Shown: one piece after another, positions 25,063-34,063 of the stretch
How positions within the stretch are numbered: position 1 is the first letter of the stretch
How the letters are laid out: every line of letters begins with the position of its first letter
NCBI GenBank assembly: GCA_036374835.1
Contig: DASUTB010000054.1
Span: 1 to 64,000 of the forward strand
Length of the DNA: 64,000 nucleotides
Source: DASUTB01 sp036374835
Lineage (GTDB): Bacteria; Actinomycetota; Actinomycetes; Jiangellales; Jiangellaceae
Reading direction: 5' to 3'
Notes under the pieces: generated by a model
The model's database searches: none
What the model was told of the DNA's origin: nothing
What the model saw: the letters and a program-made list of their open reading frames with translations, nothing else
Made by a program: the position numbers and the translations under genes

Positions 25063-26319
25063 CTACTTCAGGAAGTCCGGCACGTCGAGGTCATCGTCCG
25101 ACGCGGGCACCATCCGGCGGGCTTCGCGCGCCGCCGCGGCCGCCGAGGAATCCGGGCCGGAGGTCGTCGCGCTGCGATTCGGCGTTTCGGTGGCGTCGTG
25201 CGAGCCGGCCGACGATCCAGAACTCGGTGTGGCCGGCTCGGAATCGGTGGCGGCGTTCTCCGACTCGCTCCCGTCACTGTTCGCGCCGGCGGTGCTCCGC
25301 GTATTCGGGCCCCTGCCTGAGGACTCGGGCGCCGGTACGTGCAGCGGCGTGCCACCGTCCCGCTTGGCCGGCATTCCCCCGTCGAACCCGGCTGCGATGA
25401 CCGTCACGCGTACCTCGTCGCCGAGCGCGTCGTCGATGACCGCACCGAAGATGATGTTCGCCTCGTCGTGCGCGGCCTGCGAGACGAGATTCGCCGCTTC
25501 GTTGATCTCGAACAGGCCGAGGTCCGAGCCACCCGAGACCGACAGCAGGACGCCATGCGCGCCGTCGATGCTGGCTTCGAGCAAAGGCGACGAGATCGCC
25601 ATCTCCGCCGCGGCGACGGATCTGTCCTCACCGCGGGCCGAGCCAATGCCCATGAGCGCCGAACCGGCGTTGCTCATCACCGACTTGACGTCGGCGAAGT
25701 CCAGGTTGATCAGCCCGGGTGTGGTGATCAGGTCGGTGATGCCCTGAACACCGGACAACAGCACCTGGTCGGCGCTCTTGAACGCGTCCAGCACGCTGAC
25801 CTGCCGGTCGCTGATCGACAGCAGCCGGTCGTTGGGAATGACGATGAGCGTGTCGACCTCTTCGCGCAGCGCCTCGATGCCGGCCTCGGCCTGCAGCGCG
25901 CGGCGCCGGCCCTCGAACATGAACGGCCGGGTGACCACTCCGATGGTCAAGGCGCCGAGCGAGCGTGCCACCCGCGCCACGACCGGCGCGCCGCCGGTCC
26001 CGGTGCCGCCGCCTTCGCCCGCGGTGACGAACACCATGTCGGCGCCCTGTAGGACTTCCTCGATCTCGTCGGCGTGGTCCTCGGCGGCTTTGCTGCCGAC
26101 ATCCGGGTCGGCCCCCGCACCGAGACCTCGGGTCAGTTCGCGGCCGACGTCGAGCTTGACGTCGGCGTCGCTCATCAGCAGCGCCTGCGCGTCGGTGTTG
26201 ATCGCGATGAACTCGACACCCTTGAGGCCCACCTCGATCATGCGGTTGACGGCATTGACACCACCGCCGCCGATGCCCACGACCTTGATGACCGCGAGGT
26301 AGTTCTGCGGAGCAGTCAC
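25063..26319 (-). CDS. ftsZ: Cell division GTPase FtsZ
   Basis: FtsZ polymerises into the division ring. The 418-residue protein has the nucleotide motif GGGTGTGGAP (about 103-112), the T7 synergy loop (LINLDFADVKSVMSNAG) and a serine/alanine-rich linker of about 80 residues. The C-terminal conserved peptide DDLDVPDFLK is bound by SepF and other partners. The GTG at 26319 is the start. The 520-base region upstream holds its own promoter candidate and a repeat element, so ftsZ is probably not solely dependent on read-through from ftsQ. Confidence 0.99.
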   Translation of the reverse strand: MTAPQNYLAVIKVVGIGGGGVNAVNRMIEVGLKGVEFIAINTDAQALLMSDADVKLDVGRELTRGLGAGADPDVGSKAAEDHADEIEEVLQGADMVFVTAGEGGGTGTGGAPVVARVARSLGALTIGVVTRPFMFEGRRRALQAEAGIEALREEVDTLIVIPNDRLLSISDRQVSVLDAFKSADQVLLSGVQGITDLITTPGLINLDFADVKSVMSNAGSALMGIGSARGEDRSVAAAEMAISSPLLEASIDGAHGVLLSVSGGSDLGLFEINEAANLVSQAAHDEANIIFGAVIDDALGDEVRVTVIAAGFDGGMPAKRDGGTPLHVPAPESSGRGPNTRSTAGANSDGSESENAATDSEPATPSSGSSAGSHDATETPNRSATTSGPDSSAAAAAREARRMVPASDDDLDVPDFLK

Positions 26320-26445
26320 GTCGCTTCGCCTCTCGCTTGAGTGTTCATGTTCCGCTCGATCCCCCGTAATCTAGCCGAGACCCCATTCGCGCTCACGCAT
26401 GGCGCAGGTGGCCTTGCTTCTCCCGTCCCGTGTCTCCAGTCTCAC

Positions 26446-26474
26446 CCTCAAGTTGAGGTTTACGGTTATGTCAA
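26446..26474 (-). promoter_or_regulatory. ftsZ: Candidate ftsZ promoter with overlapping palindrome
   Basis: On the minus strand a perfect -35 TTGACA (26474-26469) is followed after ten bases by the palindrome CCTCAACTTGAGG (26458-26446), which falls where a -10 would be. CCTCAA/TTGAGG arms resemble operator half-sites of MerR-type regulators. The site lies about 130 bases upstream of the ftsZ GTG. Promoter function is inferred. Confidence 0.45.
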
Positions 26475-26567
26475 CTTGTTTGTTGTCAGAACGCTACGGG
26501 TACGCGTACTTGCCTCCATGCCGACACGCCGGTTTGCTACTGATCGACATCCATCGCCCGCCCATTC

Positions 26568-26846
26568 AGAATGATCACGTAAACGTCCGTTTCCCCAGCC
26601 AAACCACGGCTATAGACCATGCAAAGCCTGCAAACACCGTGCACCGGAACGAATACTCGCTGCGACCCGATCCAAACCGAGCCCGTTCGGTGGGAGCTCG
26701 GCAGATCCGGACCATGCGCGGCAAGGACGGATGCCACAAGGGCGGTACGGACTTGTGGCATGTGCCGACGATGCGCAGCGTGTACGACGTTGCGCGGCAT
26801 ACATGCCACGTATGCCCGGGGAGCCGGACGTTTAAGTGATCATTCT
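26568..26846. repeat. 279-bp intergenic element with inverted ends between ftsZ and ftsQ
   Basis: The left arm starts AGAATGATCACGTAAACG (26568) and the right arm, read inward on the minus strand, starts AGAATGATCACTTAAACG. The inverted match extends four further bases (TCCG) and continues with CTCCCC/TTCCCC-type sequence. The right arm supplies the ftsQ stop codon. The interior has no convincing open frame. The matching ends and size recall a MITE, but no target duplication is visible. Confidence 0.8.
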
Positions 26847-27577
26847 GAGGCGGACGGGAAGTCGGGAGCGGACACGTTGTATGAACTCGCGTCCGGCACC
26901 TCGGCCATCAGCACACCGAGCACCTCGGCCTTACGCGCGGTCTCGGCAGCAGTCCCCCACAGGACCCGCCGCTCATCGGTGAGCACCAACTCGATCGCCG
27001 CCTCGGACGGCGCCTCGACAGCGGCAAGTTGGGACGTCACCTCTTCAGGCAGACCGGCGAGCACCTCGATCGCCGCGACCCGGGCGCTCACCTGGCCAAC
27101 TTCACTCCCCGGATCGGCGACGAGCTCGATCAGTTCGGCATTGCGCGTTGCCGAGGCGCCGAAGACGACACCTTCGTCGTCGACCGACCACCACGTATCG
27201 CCGTCCTGGAGCGTCGCAGCAGGTTCCCGGACCGAGATGTCGATCTCCACCGTTCGCGGCCAGCCGCGGCGCACGTCCGCACCGGCCACTTCCGGAATCT
27301 CCTGAACCCGATCATCGATGGCGTCGGTATCCACCCGGATCAGCGGCATGCCCTCCGGCACGTCTGCCGCATCACGAACCGCCTTCTCGACCTTCCCGCC
27401 GACGCCGCTGATCTCGACCCGGTCAACGGCGGTGAAATCCGACCAGCCAACGAGCCAGGCCAGTGCGGCGACCGCCGACACGGCGAGTACGGCACCGAAC
27501 GACCACAGCAGGCGGCCCAGCCGCCGCCGGCGCGACCGCGCGGCGAACCTATCCGCTCCCGCCGGAGCACGGCTCAC
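26840..27577 (-). CDS. ftsQ: Division protein FtsQ
   Basis: FtsQ is the bitopic scaffold that recruits the FtsB/FtsL subcomplex and FtsW/FtsI. It has 245 residues: a basic cytoplasmic tail with RRRRLGRLLW, one helix (about 23-44), a POTRA domain (VDRVEISGVGGK to about 118) and the FtsQ beta domain. The GTG at 27577 overlaps the murC stop (GTGA). The stop codon is inside the repeat arm ending at 26846, so the final Glu-stop (GAA TGA) belongs to the repeat. Confidence 0.94.
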   Translation of the reverse strand: MSRAPAGADRFAARSRRRRLGRLLWSFGAVLAVSAVAALAWLVGWSDFTAVDRVEISGVGGKVEKAVRDAADVPEGMPLIRVDTDAIDDRVQEIPEVAGADVRRGWPRTVEIDISVREPAATLQDGDTWWSVDDEGVVFGASATRNAELIELVADPGSEVGQVSARVAAIEVLAGLPEEVTSQLAAVEAPSEAAIELVLTDERRVLWGTAAETARKAEVLGVLMAEVPDASSYNVSAPDFPSASE

Positions 27578-29019
27578 GGGCCGGCACCTACTGCCGGCTC
27601 GGCTGCACCGGCGGGCTCGCGCTCGAGCAGCTCGAGCAACTCCGGCCCGATGAGCGTGACGTCACCGGCTCCGAACGTGAACACGATGTCGTCGGGCCGC
27701 AGACGTTCGGCGACGCGGGCGGGAACCGCGGACCACGACGGCTCGAAGACGACCCGGTCCGGCGGCAGCGGCACCGCCCGGGCCACCAGAGCCCCAGTGA
27801 CACCAGGCTCGGGATCTTCGCGCGCCGCGTAGACGTCCATGACGATCACTTCATCAGCGGCACCGAGTGCGGCGCCGAACTCGTCGGCGAAGATGCGGGT
27901 CCTGCTGTAGAGGTGCGGCTGGAAGACGGCAACAACCCGCCCGCTGCCGGCCAGCGGCCGGGCCGCCGCGAGCACCGCGGCCACTTCAGTCGGATGGTGG
28001 GCGTAGTCGTCGTACACCCACACCCCGCCGGCGTAGCCCTTCAACTCGAACCGTCGTCGGGTACCGGTGAACCCGGCAAGCCCTTCCATGAGGTCCGCGC
28101 TGGCGAAGCCCATACCGATTCCCGCGGTGAAAGCGCCCGCGGCGTTGAGCGCATTGTGCCGCCCGGGCACGCGCAGGGTCAGCCGGCCGGTTCGCCGCCC
28201 GGCTACGACCAGTTCGAACGAAGCCTGTCCCCCGCTGAACTCGAGCCCAGCGACGCGCACATCGGCCTCCGGCGACTCCCCGTAGGTGCGCACGTCGATA
28301 CCACGCGCGGCGGCGGACGACGCCAGCGCCCGCGCGCCCGGGTCGTCCGCGCACACCACGAGGTAGCCGGTCACCCGATCGGCGAACGCCTCGAACGCTT
28401 TGAAGTACGCCTCGTCGCTGCCGTAGTTGTCTAGGTGGTCGGCTTCGACGTTGGTGACGATCGCCACCTCGGGCGTGTACGCGAGGAACGAGCTGTCGCT
28501 TTCATCGGCCTCGGCCACGAACACGTCGCCCGACCCGTTGTGCGCGTTCGCGCCGCTCTCGTTCAGGTTGCCGCCGATCGCGAACGACGGGTCGGCGCCG
28601 CAGTGCTGAAGAGCGACCGTGAGCATGGACGTGGTGGTGGTCTTGCCATGCGTCCCGGCCACCGCGATCGCCGTCCGCCCGGCCATCAGCGCGGCCAGCG
28701 CGGCGGCTCGCGGCAAGATCTGCAGGCCGAGCCGGCGTGCCTCGACGACCTCCGGATTCGTCTCCCGGATCGCGGTCGAGACGACGACCGTATCCGCGCC
28801 GGTGACGTACTCCGCGGCATGCCCACCGTATACCGTCGCGCCGAGGGCGCGCAGGCTGTCGAGTACGGGCGATTCCTTCATGTCGCTGCCGGTGACGGTG
28901 CCACCGCGGGCGAGCAGGATCCGGGCGATGCCGCTCATGCCCGCACCGCCGATGCCGACGAAATGCACCCGGCCGAGCCGGTCGGCCGACGGCGGCGCTG
29001 CCGGAGGTGGGACGATCAT
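27574..29019 (-). CDS. murC: UDP-N-acetylmuramate--L-alanine ligase MurC
   Basis: MurC adds L-alanine to UDP-MurNAc, the first peptide step of peptidoglycan precursor synthesis. It has 481 residues with the N-terminal Rossmann motif HFVGIGGAGMSGIA, the ATP P-loop GTHGKTTTTSM (about 120-130), the EADESDSSF loop and YDDYAHHPTE in the C-terminal domain. The ATG at 29019 overlaps the murG stop (ATGA). It is part of the continuous dcw transcript. Confidence 0.98.
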   Translation of the reverse strand: MIVPPPAAPPSADRLGRVHFVGIGGAGMSGIARILLARGGTVTGSDMKESPVLDSLRALGATVYGGHAAEYVTGADTVVVSTAIRETNPEVVEARRLGLQILPRAAALAALMAGRTAIAVAGTHGKTTTTSMLTVALQHCGADPSFAIGGNLNESGANAHNGSGDVFVAEADESDSSFLAYTPEVAIVTNVEADHLDNYGSDEAYFKAFEAFADRVTGYLVVCADDPGARALASSAAARGIDVRTYGESPEADVRVAGLEFSGGQASFELVVAGRRTGRLTLRVPGRHNALNAAGAFTAGIGMGFASADLMEGLAGFTGTRRRFELKGYAGGVWVYDDYAHHPTEVAAVLAAARPLAGSGRVVAVFQPHLYSRTRIFADEFGAALGAADEVIVMDVYAAREDPEPGVTGALVARAVPLPPDRVVFEPSWSAVPARVAERLRPDDIVFTFGAGDVTLIGPELLELLEREPAGAAEPAVGAGP

Positions 29020-30125
29020 CGGGTACCTCCGCTGTTGCGCGCCTGGGAGGCGGCCCTGCGGATCATCGCCGCCAGCCGGTCGTCGGCATCGCGGCGGCCG
29101 AGCCTGGCCGCGGCGTGCGCCATCGCCGCGAGCCGGTTCTCATCGCTGGCCAGCGCCGGCACGTGGTCACGCACCCACTCCGCATCCAGGTCGCCGTCGG
29201 CCACCATCAACCCGGCGCCGGCGCGCACCAGCGGCAACGCGTTGCGCCGCTGTTCACCGTTGCCGTGCGGCAGCGGTACGAACACCGCGGGCAGCCCGAC
29301 GGCGGCAAGTTCAGCACACGTCATCGCGCCTGCCCGGCAGACGGCCAGGTCGGCCGCGGCATAGGCGAGTTCCATGCGATCGATGTACGGCACTATGCGG
29401 TACGGCACCGCACCGTCGGACTCGGCCGGGCCGGACTCGGGCATGTTGGCCGAACCGACGGCGTGCAGCACCTGAACCCCGGCGGCTCGGAAAGCGTCGG
29501 CGGCAAGCTGCACCGCGGTGTTGATCCGGCGAGCACCCTGGCTGCCGCCGGTCACCAGCACCGTCGGCAGGTCGGGTTTGAGCCCGAACTCGGCCCTGGC
29601 CCCGGCGCGGGCGCTCTCGCGATCCAGTGTCGCGACGGCCTGCCGCAACGGAATACCCACGAACTCCGCACCGGGAAGGGGCGAATCCGGGACCGACGTG
29701 GCCACGTGCGGCGTCAGGCGGGCGCCGATACGGTTGGCCAACCCGGGCCTCGCGTTCGCCTCGTGCACCACTATCGGGATTCCCACCCGGCGAGCCGCCA
29801 GATATGCGGGGAGCGCGACATAACCGCCGAACCCGGCGACCACATCGGCACGTCGAGACCGTAGGATCTCGGCCGTTTCGGCCACCGCGGCACGTAGCCG
29901 CAGAGGCAGCTTCGCCAGGTCGAGTGTGATCCGGCGCGGCAGTGGAACCGGCGGAATCAGCGCCAGCTTGTAGCCGCGTTCAGGTACCAGCCTGGTCTCG
30001 AGCCCACGCTCGGTGCCCAGCGCCGTGATCTTCACCGACGGATCGTAGCGGCGCAATGCGTCTGCTGTTGCCAGCGCCGGCTCGATGTGGCCGGCCGTTC
30101 CTCCGCCGGCGACAACGACGTGCAC
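29016..30125 (-). CDS. murG: Lipid II synthase MurG (UDP-GlcNAc transferase)
   Basis: MurG transfers GlcNAc to lipid I at the inner membrane face. It has 369 residues with the membrane-proximal glycine loops GGGTAGHIEPA at the start and GGSQGARRINTA in the C-terminal domain, plus GFGGYVALPAYLAA and VVHEANARPGLAN. The GTG at 30125 follows AAGGAG. It lies 114 bases after ftsW; that gap has no other gene. Confidence 0.98.
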   Translation of the reverse strand: MHVVVAGGGTAGHIEPALATADALRRYDPSVKITALGTERGLETRLVPERGYKLALIPPVPLPRRITLDLAKLPLRLRAAVAETAEILRSRRADVVAGFGGYVALPAYLAARRVGIPIVVHEANARPGLANRIGARLTPHVATSVPDSPLPGAEFVGIPLRQAVATLDRESARAGARAEFGLKPDLPTVLVTGGSQGARRINTAVQLAADAFRAAGVQVLHAVGSANMPESGPAESDGAVPYRIVPYIDRMELAYAAADLAVCRAGAMTCAELAAVGLPAVFVPLPHGNGEQRRNALPLVRAGAGLMVADGDLDAEWVRDHVPALASDENRLAAMAHAAARLGRRDADDRLAAMIRRAASQARNSGGTR

Positions 30126-30239
30126 TACTCGTTCACTCCTTCGCCACGCTTTGCAGTTCGCTGCGGCGCCTCTCCACTCCCCAACGATGCCTCGCCGGCA
30201 CCTTGCGCCTTCTTCTTCTCCGCCACGTACCGCCGGTAC

Positions 30240-31514
30240 CTAGCGCAGCACATCCATTTCTTCTCGCCGTGCGCGCCGGGCCCTCCGCCGCGCGGCCAAC
30301 GCCTCTGTCGCGCCGGGCTCTTCCTTGGCGAACCTCAGCAGCAGCCCCACGGCCACCAGCATCGGCATCAAGGCCGACCCACCATAAGACACGAGCGGTA
30401 GCGGTACACCAATGACCGGCAACAATCCTAGAACGCTTCCCAGATTCACCAGCGCCTGCGCGACGAGCCACGCGGTGATGCCGGCCGCGGCCAGGCAGGT
30501 GAACCGGTCGCGGGTCCGCATCGCCACCCGGGTGCCCGCGTACGCGAGTACGAGAAACAGGCCGAGCACGGCCACGGTCCCCATCAGACCCAGTTCCTCA
30601 CCGAGGATCGCGAAGATGAAGTCCGTATGGGCCTCGGGCAGCCGTCCCCACTTCTCCCGGCTGGCACCGAGCCCGCGGCCCCACCAACCGCCGGAGCCGA
30701 GCGCGTACAAGGCGTGAATCGACTGGAACCCGGCGTCGGAAGCCCGCTCGAACGGATCGAGGAAGGTCAGCACGCGTGTGGTGCGGTTCTGCGAAGACAT
30801 CACGAAGAACAGCCCGACGAGGGCCGAAGCGCCGGCGGCGAGGTTGAACAACCAGGTCGGGATGCCCAGCACCCACAGCATGGCGAGCACGATCGCCATG
30901 ATGATCAGCGACGTTCCGAGGTCGTTCTGGCCAACGACCAGCGCGATTACGAGAGCGGCCGCCGGCAGGAACGGAACCGCGATGTGCTTCCACTGCCGCA
31001 GGTTCTTACCTTTGCGCGCGAACACGTGAGCGCCCCATACGATCAGCCCGAGCTTGGCGATTTCAGCCGGTTGCACACGGAATGGTCCCCCGAAGTCGAG
31101 CCAGCCCTGGGTCCCGTTGACGACGGCGCCCACGCCGGGAGCGTACGTGAGCGCCAGCATCAGCAAGGCGACGCCGAACACGAGCACGGACGAGCGGCGG
31201 ATCGTCCGGGTCTTGACTCGGGAGACGAGCCACGCCACCGGCATGGCGATCAATACCCAGGCCACTTGACGGGCGAGCACGTAGTACTCGTCGCCGTACC
31301 TCACCTCGGAGTAGTAACTCGACGATGACGCCACCATGAGCAGTCCGATCGCGAGCAGCATGCCGGCCGAACCGAGGATCAGGTGATACGACGCCAGCGG
31401 GCTCTTGAGCATCCGGCCGACGGTCTCCAGCAGCCGCCGCCCGGTGTGCGCGGCCGACCGGTCACCGCGCAATATTGTCCGGGACTGGCCGCCGGCTCTA
31501 GTGTCGGCGGCCAT
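30240..31514 (-). CDS. ftsW: Peptidoglycan glycosyltransferase FtsW (SEDS family)
   Basis: FtsW polymerises lipid II at the septum together with FtsI. It has 424 residues with about ten helices. SEDS signatures include NGTQGWLDFGGPFRVQPAE, GQNDLGTSL, AHTDFIFAILGEELG and the C-terminal GVPLPLVSYGGSALM. The catalytic aspartate is expected in the extracellular loop around EREK-type sequence (here GASREKWGRLPEAHTD). The ATG at 31514 lies 17 bases inside the end of murD; an upstream frame to 31727 is only murD shadow. Confidence 0.96.
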   Translation of the reverse strand: MAADTRAGGQSRTILRGDRSAAHTGRRLLETVGRMLKSPLASYHLILGSAGMLLAIGLLMVASSSSYYSEVRYGDEYYVLARQVAWVLIAMPVAWLVSRVKTRTIRRSSVLVFGVALLMLALTYAPGVGAVVNGTQGWLDFGGPFRVQPAEIAKLGLIVWGAHVFARKGKNLRQWKHIAVPFLPAAALVIALVVGQNDLGTSLIIMAIVLAMLWVLGIPTWLFNLAAGASALVGLFFVMSSQNRTTRVLTFLDPFERASDAGFQSIHALYALGSGGWWGRGLGASREKWGRLPEAHTDFIFAILGEELGLMGTVAVLGLFLVLAYAGTRVAMRTRDRFTCLAAAGITAWLVAQALVNLGSVLGLLPVIGVPLPLVSYGGSALMPMLVAVGLLLRFAKEEPGATEALAARRRARRARREEMDVLR

Positions 31515-32955
31515 GGCGCCGCCCGACCGCGGCGGCGAACGCATCGCCACGCGCGCCGTAGTTGGCGAACATGTCCATGGACGCGCATGCCGGGGCGAGC
31601 AGCACGGTGTCGCCGGGCTGCGCGAGTTCGGCGGCGGCGGCCACGACCTTGTCCATGGCCTCATTGTCGGTCTGCTCGACCTCGACGACGGGTATCTCGG
31701 GGGCGTGTCGCGCCAGTGCCGCAGCAATCAGCCGCCGATCGGCCCCGATCAGGACGACCGCCCGCAACCGGCTGCGCGCCGATTCGACCAGGTCGTCGAA
31801 CTCGGCGCCCTTGGCCAGCCCGCCGCCGATCCACACGACACTGTCGTACGCCGCCAGCGACGCGGCCGCCGCGTGGGTGTTGGTGGCCTTGGAGTCGTCC
31901 ACCCACGTGATGCCGCCGTCCCTGGCCACCGTCGTCATCCGGTGCGGGTCCGGGGCGAACGCATGCAGCCCGTCCCGCACCGCCACCGCGGGCACACCGA
32001 ACGACCGCGCGAGCGCGGCGGCGGCGAGAGCGTTGTCGATGTTGTGCGGCGCCGGGGGGTCGACGTCGGTCACGTTGCCGAGTTCGGCGGCCGACGTCTG
32101 GCGCTCGGTGACGAAGGCTCGGTCGACCAGGATGCCGTCCACCACCCCGACCATGCCGACCGCGGGCACCGCACGGGTGAAGCCGATCGCCCGCGCGCCC
32201 TCGGTCACTTCGGCGTCGCGCACCATCTGCTCGGTCGCCGGATCGGCCACGTTGTAGACGCAGGCCACCTCCACGCCCTGATAGATCCGTGCCTTGTCGG
32301 CCGCGTACGCCGCATAGGAGCCGTGCCAGTCGAGGTGGTCCGGTGCGATGTTCAGCACCGCCGCGGACCGCGCGACCATCGATCGGGTCCAGTGCAGCTG
32401 GAAGCTGGACAACTCGATCGCCATCACGTCGTACGGTTCGGGGTTCATCACCGCGCTGATGATCGGGTCACCGACGTTGCCGGCGGCAGCCACGCGCAAG
32501 CCAGATGCACTCAGCATCTCGGCCAGCATCCGCACCGTGGTGGTCTTGCCGTTGGTCCCGGTGACCGCCAGCCATGGTGCGGGCGCGTCCAGCGGCCGGC
32601 ACCGCCAGGCCAGCTCGACCTCTCCCCACACGGGGACGTCCCGCGCGGCGGCCTCGGTCAGGATCGGTGCGTCCGGCCGCCAGCCGGGCGATGTGACGAC
32701 CAGCCCCGGCTCCCCCGGAAGCGACGCGGTCGAACCGGCGCCGAGGCGCACGGTCGCCCCGAGAATCTCCAGGATGTTCGCCCGCTCCCGCTCGGACTCG
32801 CCGTCCCGTTCGTCGATGACCGTGACGCGCGCGCCGAGCTCGATCAGCGCATCCGCCGCCGCGAAACCGGACACACCGATGCCGGCGACCACCACGTCGA
32901 GCTCCGGCCACGGGCTCGCGCGGTCGGCCGTCCCAAGCCAGCCGGGCACGTTCAA
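31498..32955 (-). CDS. murD: UDP-N-acetylmuramoyl-L-alanine--D-glutamate ligase MurD
   Basis: MurD adds D-glutamate to UDP-MurNAc-L-alanine. It has about 485 residues with the N-terminal nucleotide fold VVVAGIGVSGFAAADAL, the ATP loop TGTNGKTTTVRM, NIAPDHLDWHGS and VDDSKATNTHAA. The start is a TTG at 32955 with a weak GGGG site; a GTG two codons downstream is equally possible. It follows mraY after 46 bases and its stop lies inside ftsW. Confidence 0.97.
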   Translation of the reverse strand: MNVPGWLGTADRASPWPELDVVVAGIGVSGFAAADALIELGARVTVIDERDGESERERANILEILGATVRLGAGSTASLPGEPGLVVTSPGWRPDAPILTEAAARDVPVWGEVELAWRCRPLDAPAPWLAVTGTNGKTTTVRMLAEMLSASGLRVAAAGNVGDPIISAVMNPEPYDVMAIELSSFQLHWTRSMVARSAAVLNIAPDHLDWHGSYAAYAADKARIYQGVEVACVYNVADPATEQMVRDAEVTEGARAIGFTRAVPAVGMVGVVDGILVDRAFVTERQTSAAELGNVTDVDPPAPHNIDNALAAAALARSFGVPAVAVRDGLHAFAPDPHRMTTVARDGGITWVDDSKATNTHAAAASLAAYDSVVWIGGGLAKGAEFDDLVESARSRLRAVVLIGADRRLIAAALARHAPEIPVVEVEQTDNEAMDKVVAAAAELAQPGDTVLLAPACASMDMFANYGARGDAFAAAVGRRHGRRH

Positions 32956-33001
32956 CCCGGTAACCCCGCGGACCCGCGCCGGGTGCTGTTGTGGCCGGTT
33001 T

Positions 33002-34063
33002 TCACGCGCCGACCACCCACTCGGCGTAGAAGATGCCCAAGCCCAGCGCCACGCACATGCCGGCGATGATCCAGAACCGGATGACGATCGTCACTTCGCC
33101 CCAGCCCTTGAGTTCGAAATGATGCTGCAGTGGCGCCATGCGCAGGATCCGCTTTCCGCCGGTCAGCTTGAAGTATCCGACCTGCAGCACAACCGACAGC
33201 GTGATGATCGCGAACAGCCCGCCGAGGACCACGAGCAGCAACTCGGTACGCGTCGTGATCGCGAGCCCGGCGAGCGCGCCGCCGAGCGCCAGCGATCCGG
33301 TATCACCCATGAAGATCTTCGCCGGTGAAGCGTTCCACCAGAGGAAACCGAAGCACGCGCCGACAAGCGCCGCCGCGACAACGGCAAGATCCAGCGGGTC
33401 GCGAACCTCGTAGCAGGCGGGTCCTGGTGCGACGCCGCAGCTCTGGTTGAACTGCCAGATGCCGATCAGCGTGTAGGCCCCGAACACCATCACCGACGCG
33501 CCGGTCGCCAGGCCGTCCAGCCCGTCGGTCAAGTTCACTGCGTTCGAGGTCCCCGAGATGATCAGCAGCGCCCAGATCACGAAGATCGCCACCGGCAGCA
33601 CGAGTGCGGTGTCGCGCAGGAACGAGACCGCCTGGGACGCCGGAGTCAGCGACTGACTGTTCTCGAACTGGATCGCCAGCAGCGCGAACGCCAACGCGAC
33701 GCCCACCTGGCCGGCCACCTTCGACCAGCTGCGCAGGCCGAGGCTGCGCTGCTTGGAGATCTTGATGTAGTCGTCGAGAAAGCCGACCAGGCCGAGCCCG
33801 ACCATCAGCCCCAGCACCAGTAGTGCCGAGACCGACGGCTCGGTCTGCCGGACGAGGTGCGCGGCCGTGTAGCCGGTAACCGTCGCCAGGATGATCACCA
33901 TGCCGCCCATGGTCGGCGTACCGCGTTTGGTGTGGTGGCTCGTCGGGCCGTCGTCCCGGATCAGCTGCCCGTAGCCACGCCGGACGAGCACGCGAATGGC
34001 CGCCGGCGTGCCGAGGATCGAGGCAACCAGTCCGACCACGGCCGCCACCAGTACTGCGATCAC
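33002..34063 (-). CDS. mraY: Phospho-N-acetylmuramoyl-pentapeptide transferase MraY
   Basis: MraY makes lipid I from UDP-MurNAc-pentapeptide and undecaprenyl phosphate. The 353-residue protein has ten membrane helices and the family motifs DDGPTSHHTKRGTPTMGG, GFLDDYIK, NAVNLTDGLDGLA and the final PLQHHFELKG, which carry the metal-binding aspartates and the HHH-type histidines. The GTG at 34063 overlaps the murF stop (GTGA). Confidence 0.98.
   Translation of the reverse strand: MIAVLVAAVVGLVASILGTPAAIRVLVRRGYGQLIRDDGPTSHHTKRGTPTMGGMVIILATVTGYTAAHLVRQTEPSVSALLVLGLMVGLGLVGFLDDYIKISKQRSLGLRSWSKVAGQVGVALAFALLAIQFENSQSLTPASQAVSFLRDTALVLPVAIFVIWALLIISGTSNAVNLTDGLDGLATGASVMVFGAYTLIGIWQFNQSCGVAPGPACYEVRDPLDLAVVAAALVGACFGFLWWNASPAKIFMGDTGSLALGGALAGLAITTRTELLLVVLGGLFAIITLSVVLQVGYFKLTGGKRILRMAPLQHHFELKGWGEVTIVIRFWIIAGMCVALGLGIFYAEWVVGA

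Noticed and set aside
26568..26846. An insertion sequence between ftsZ and ftsQ
   Set aside because: The unit has inverted ends but no transposase gene and no visible target duplication, so it is listed as a repeat element only.
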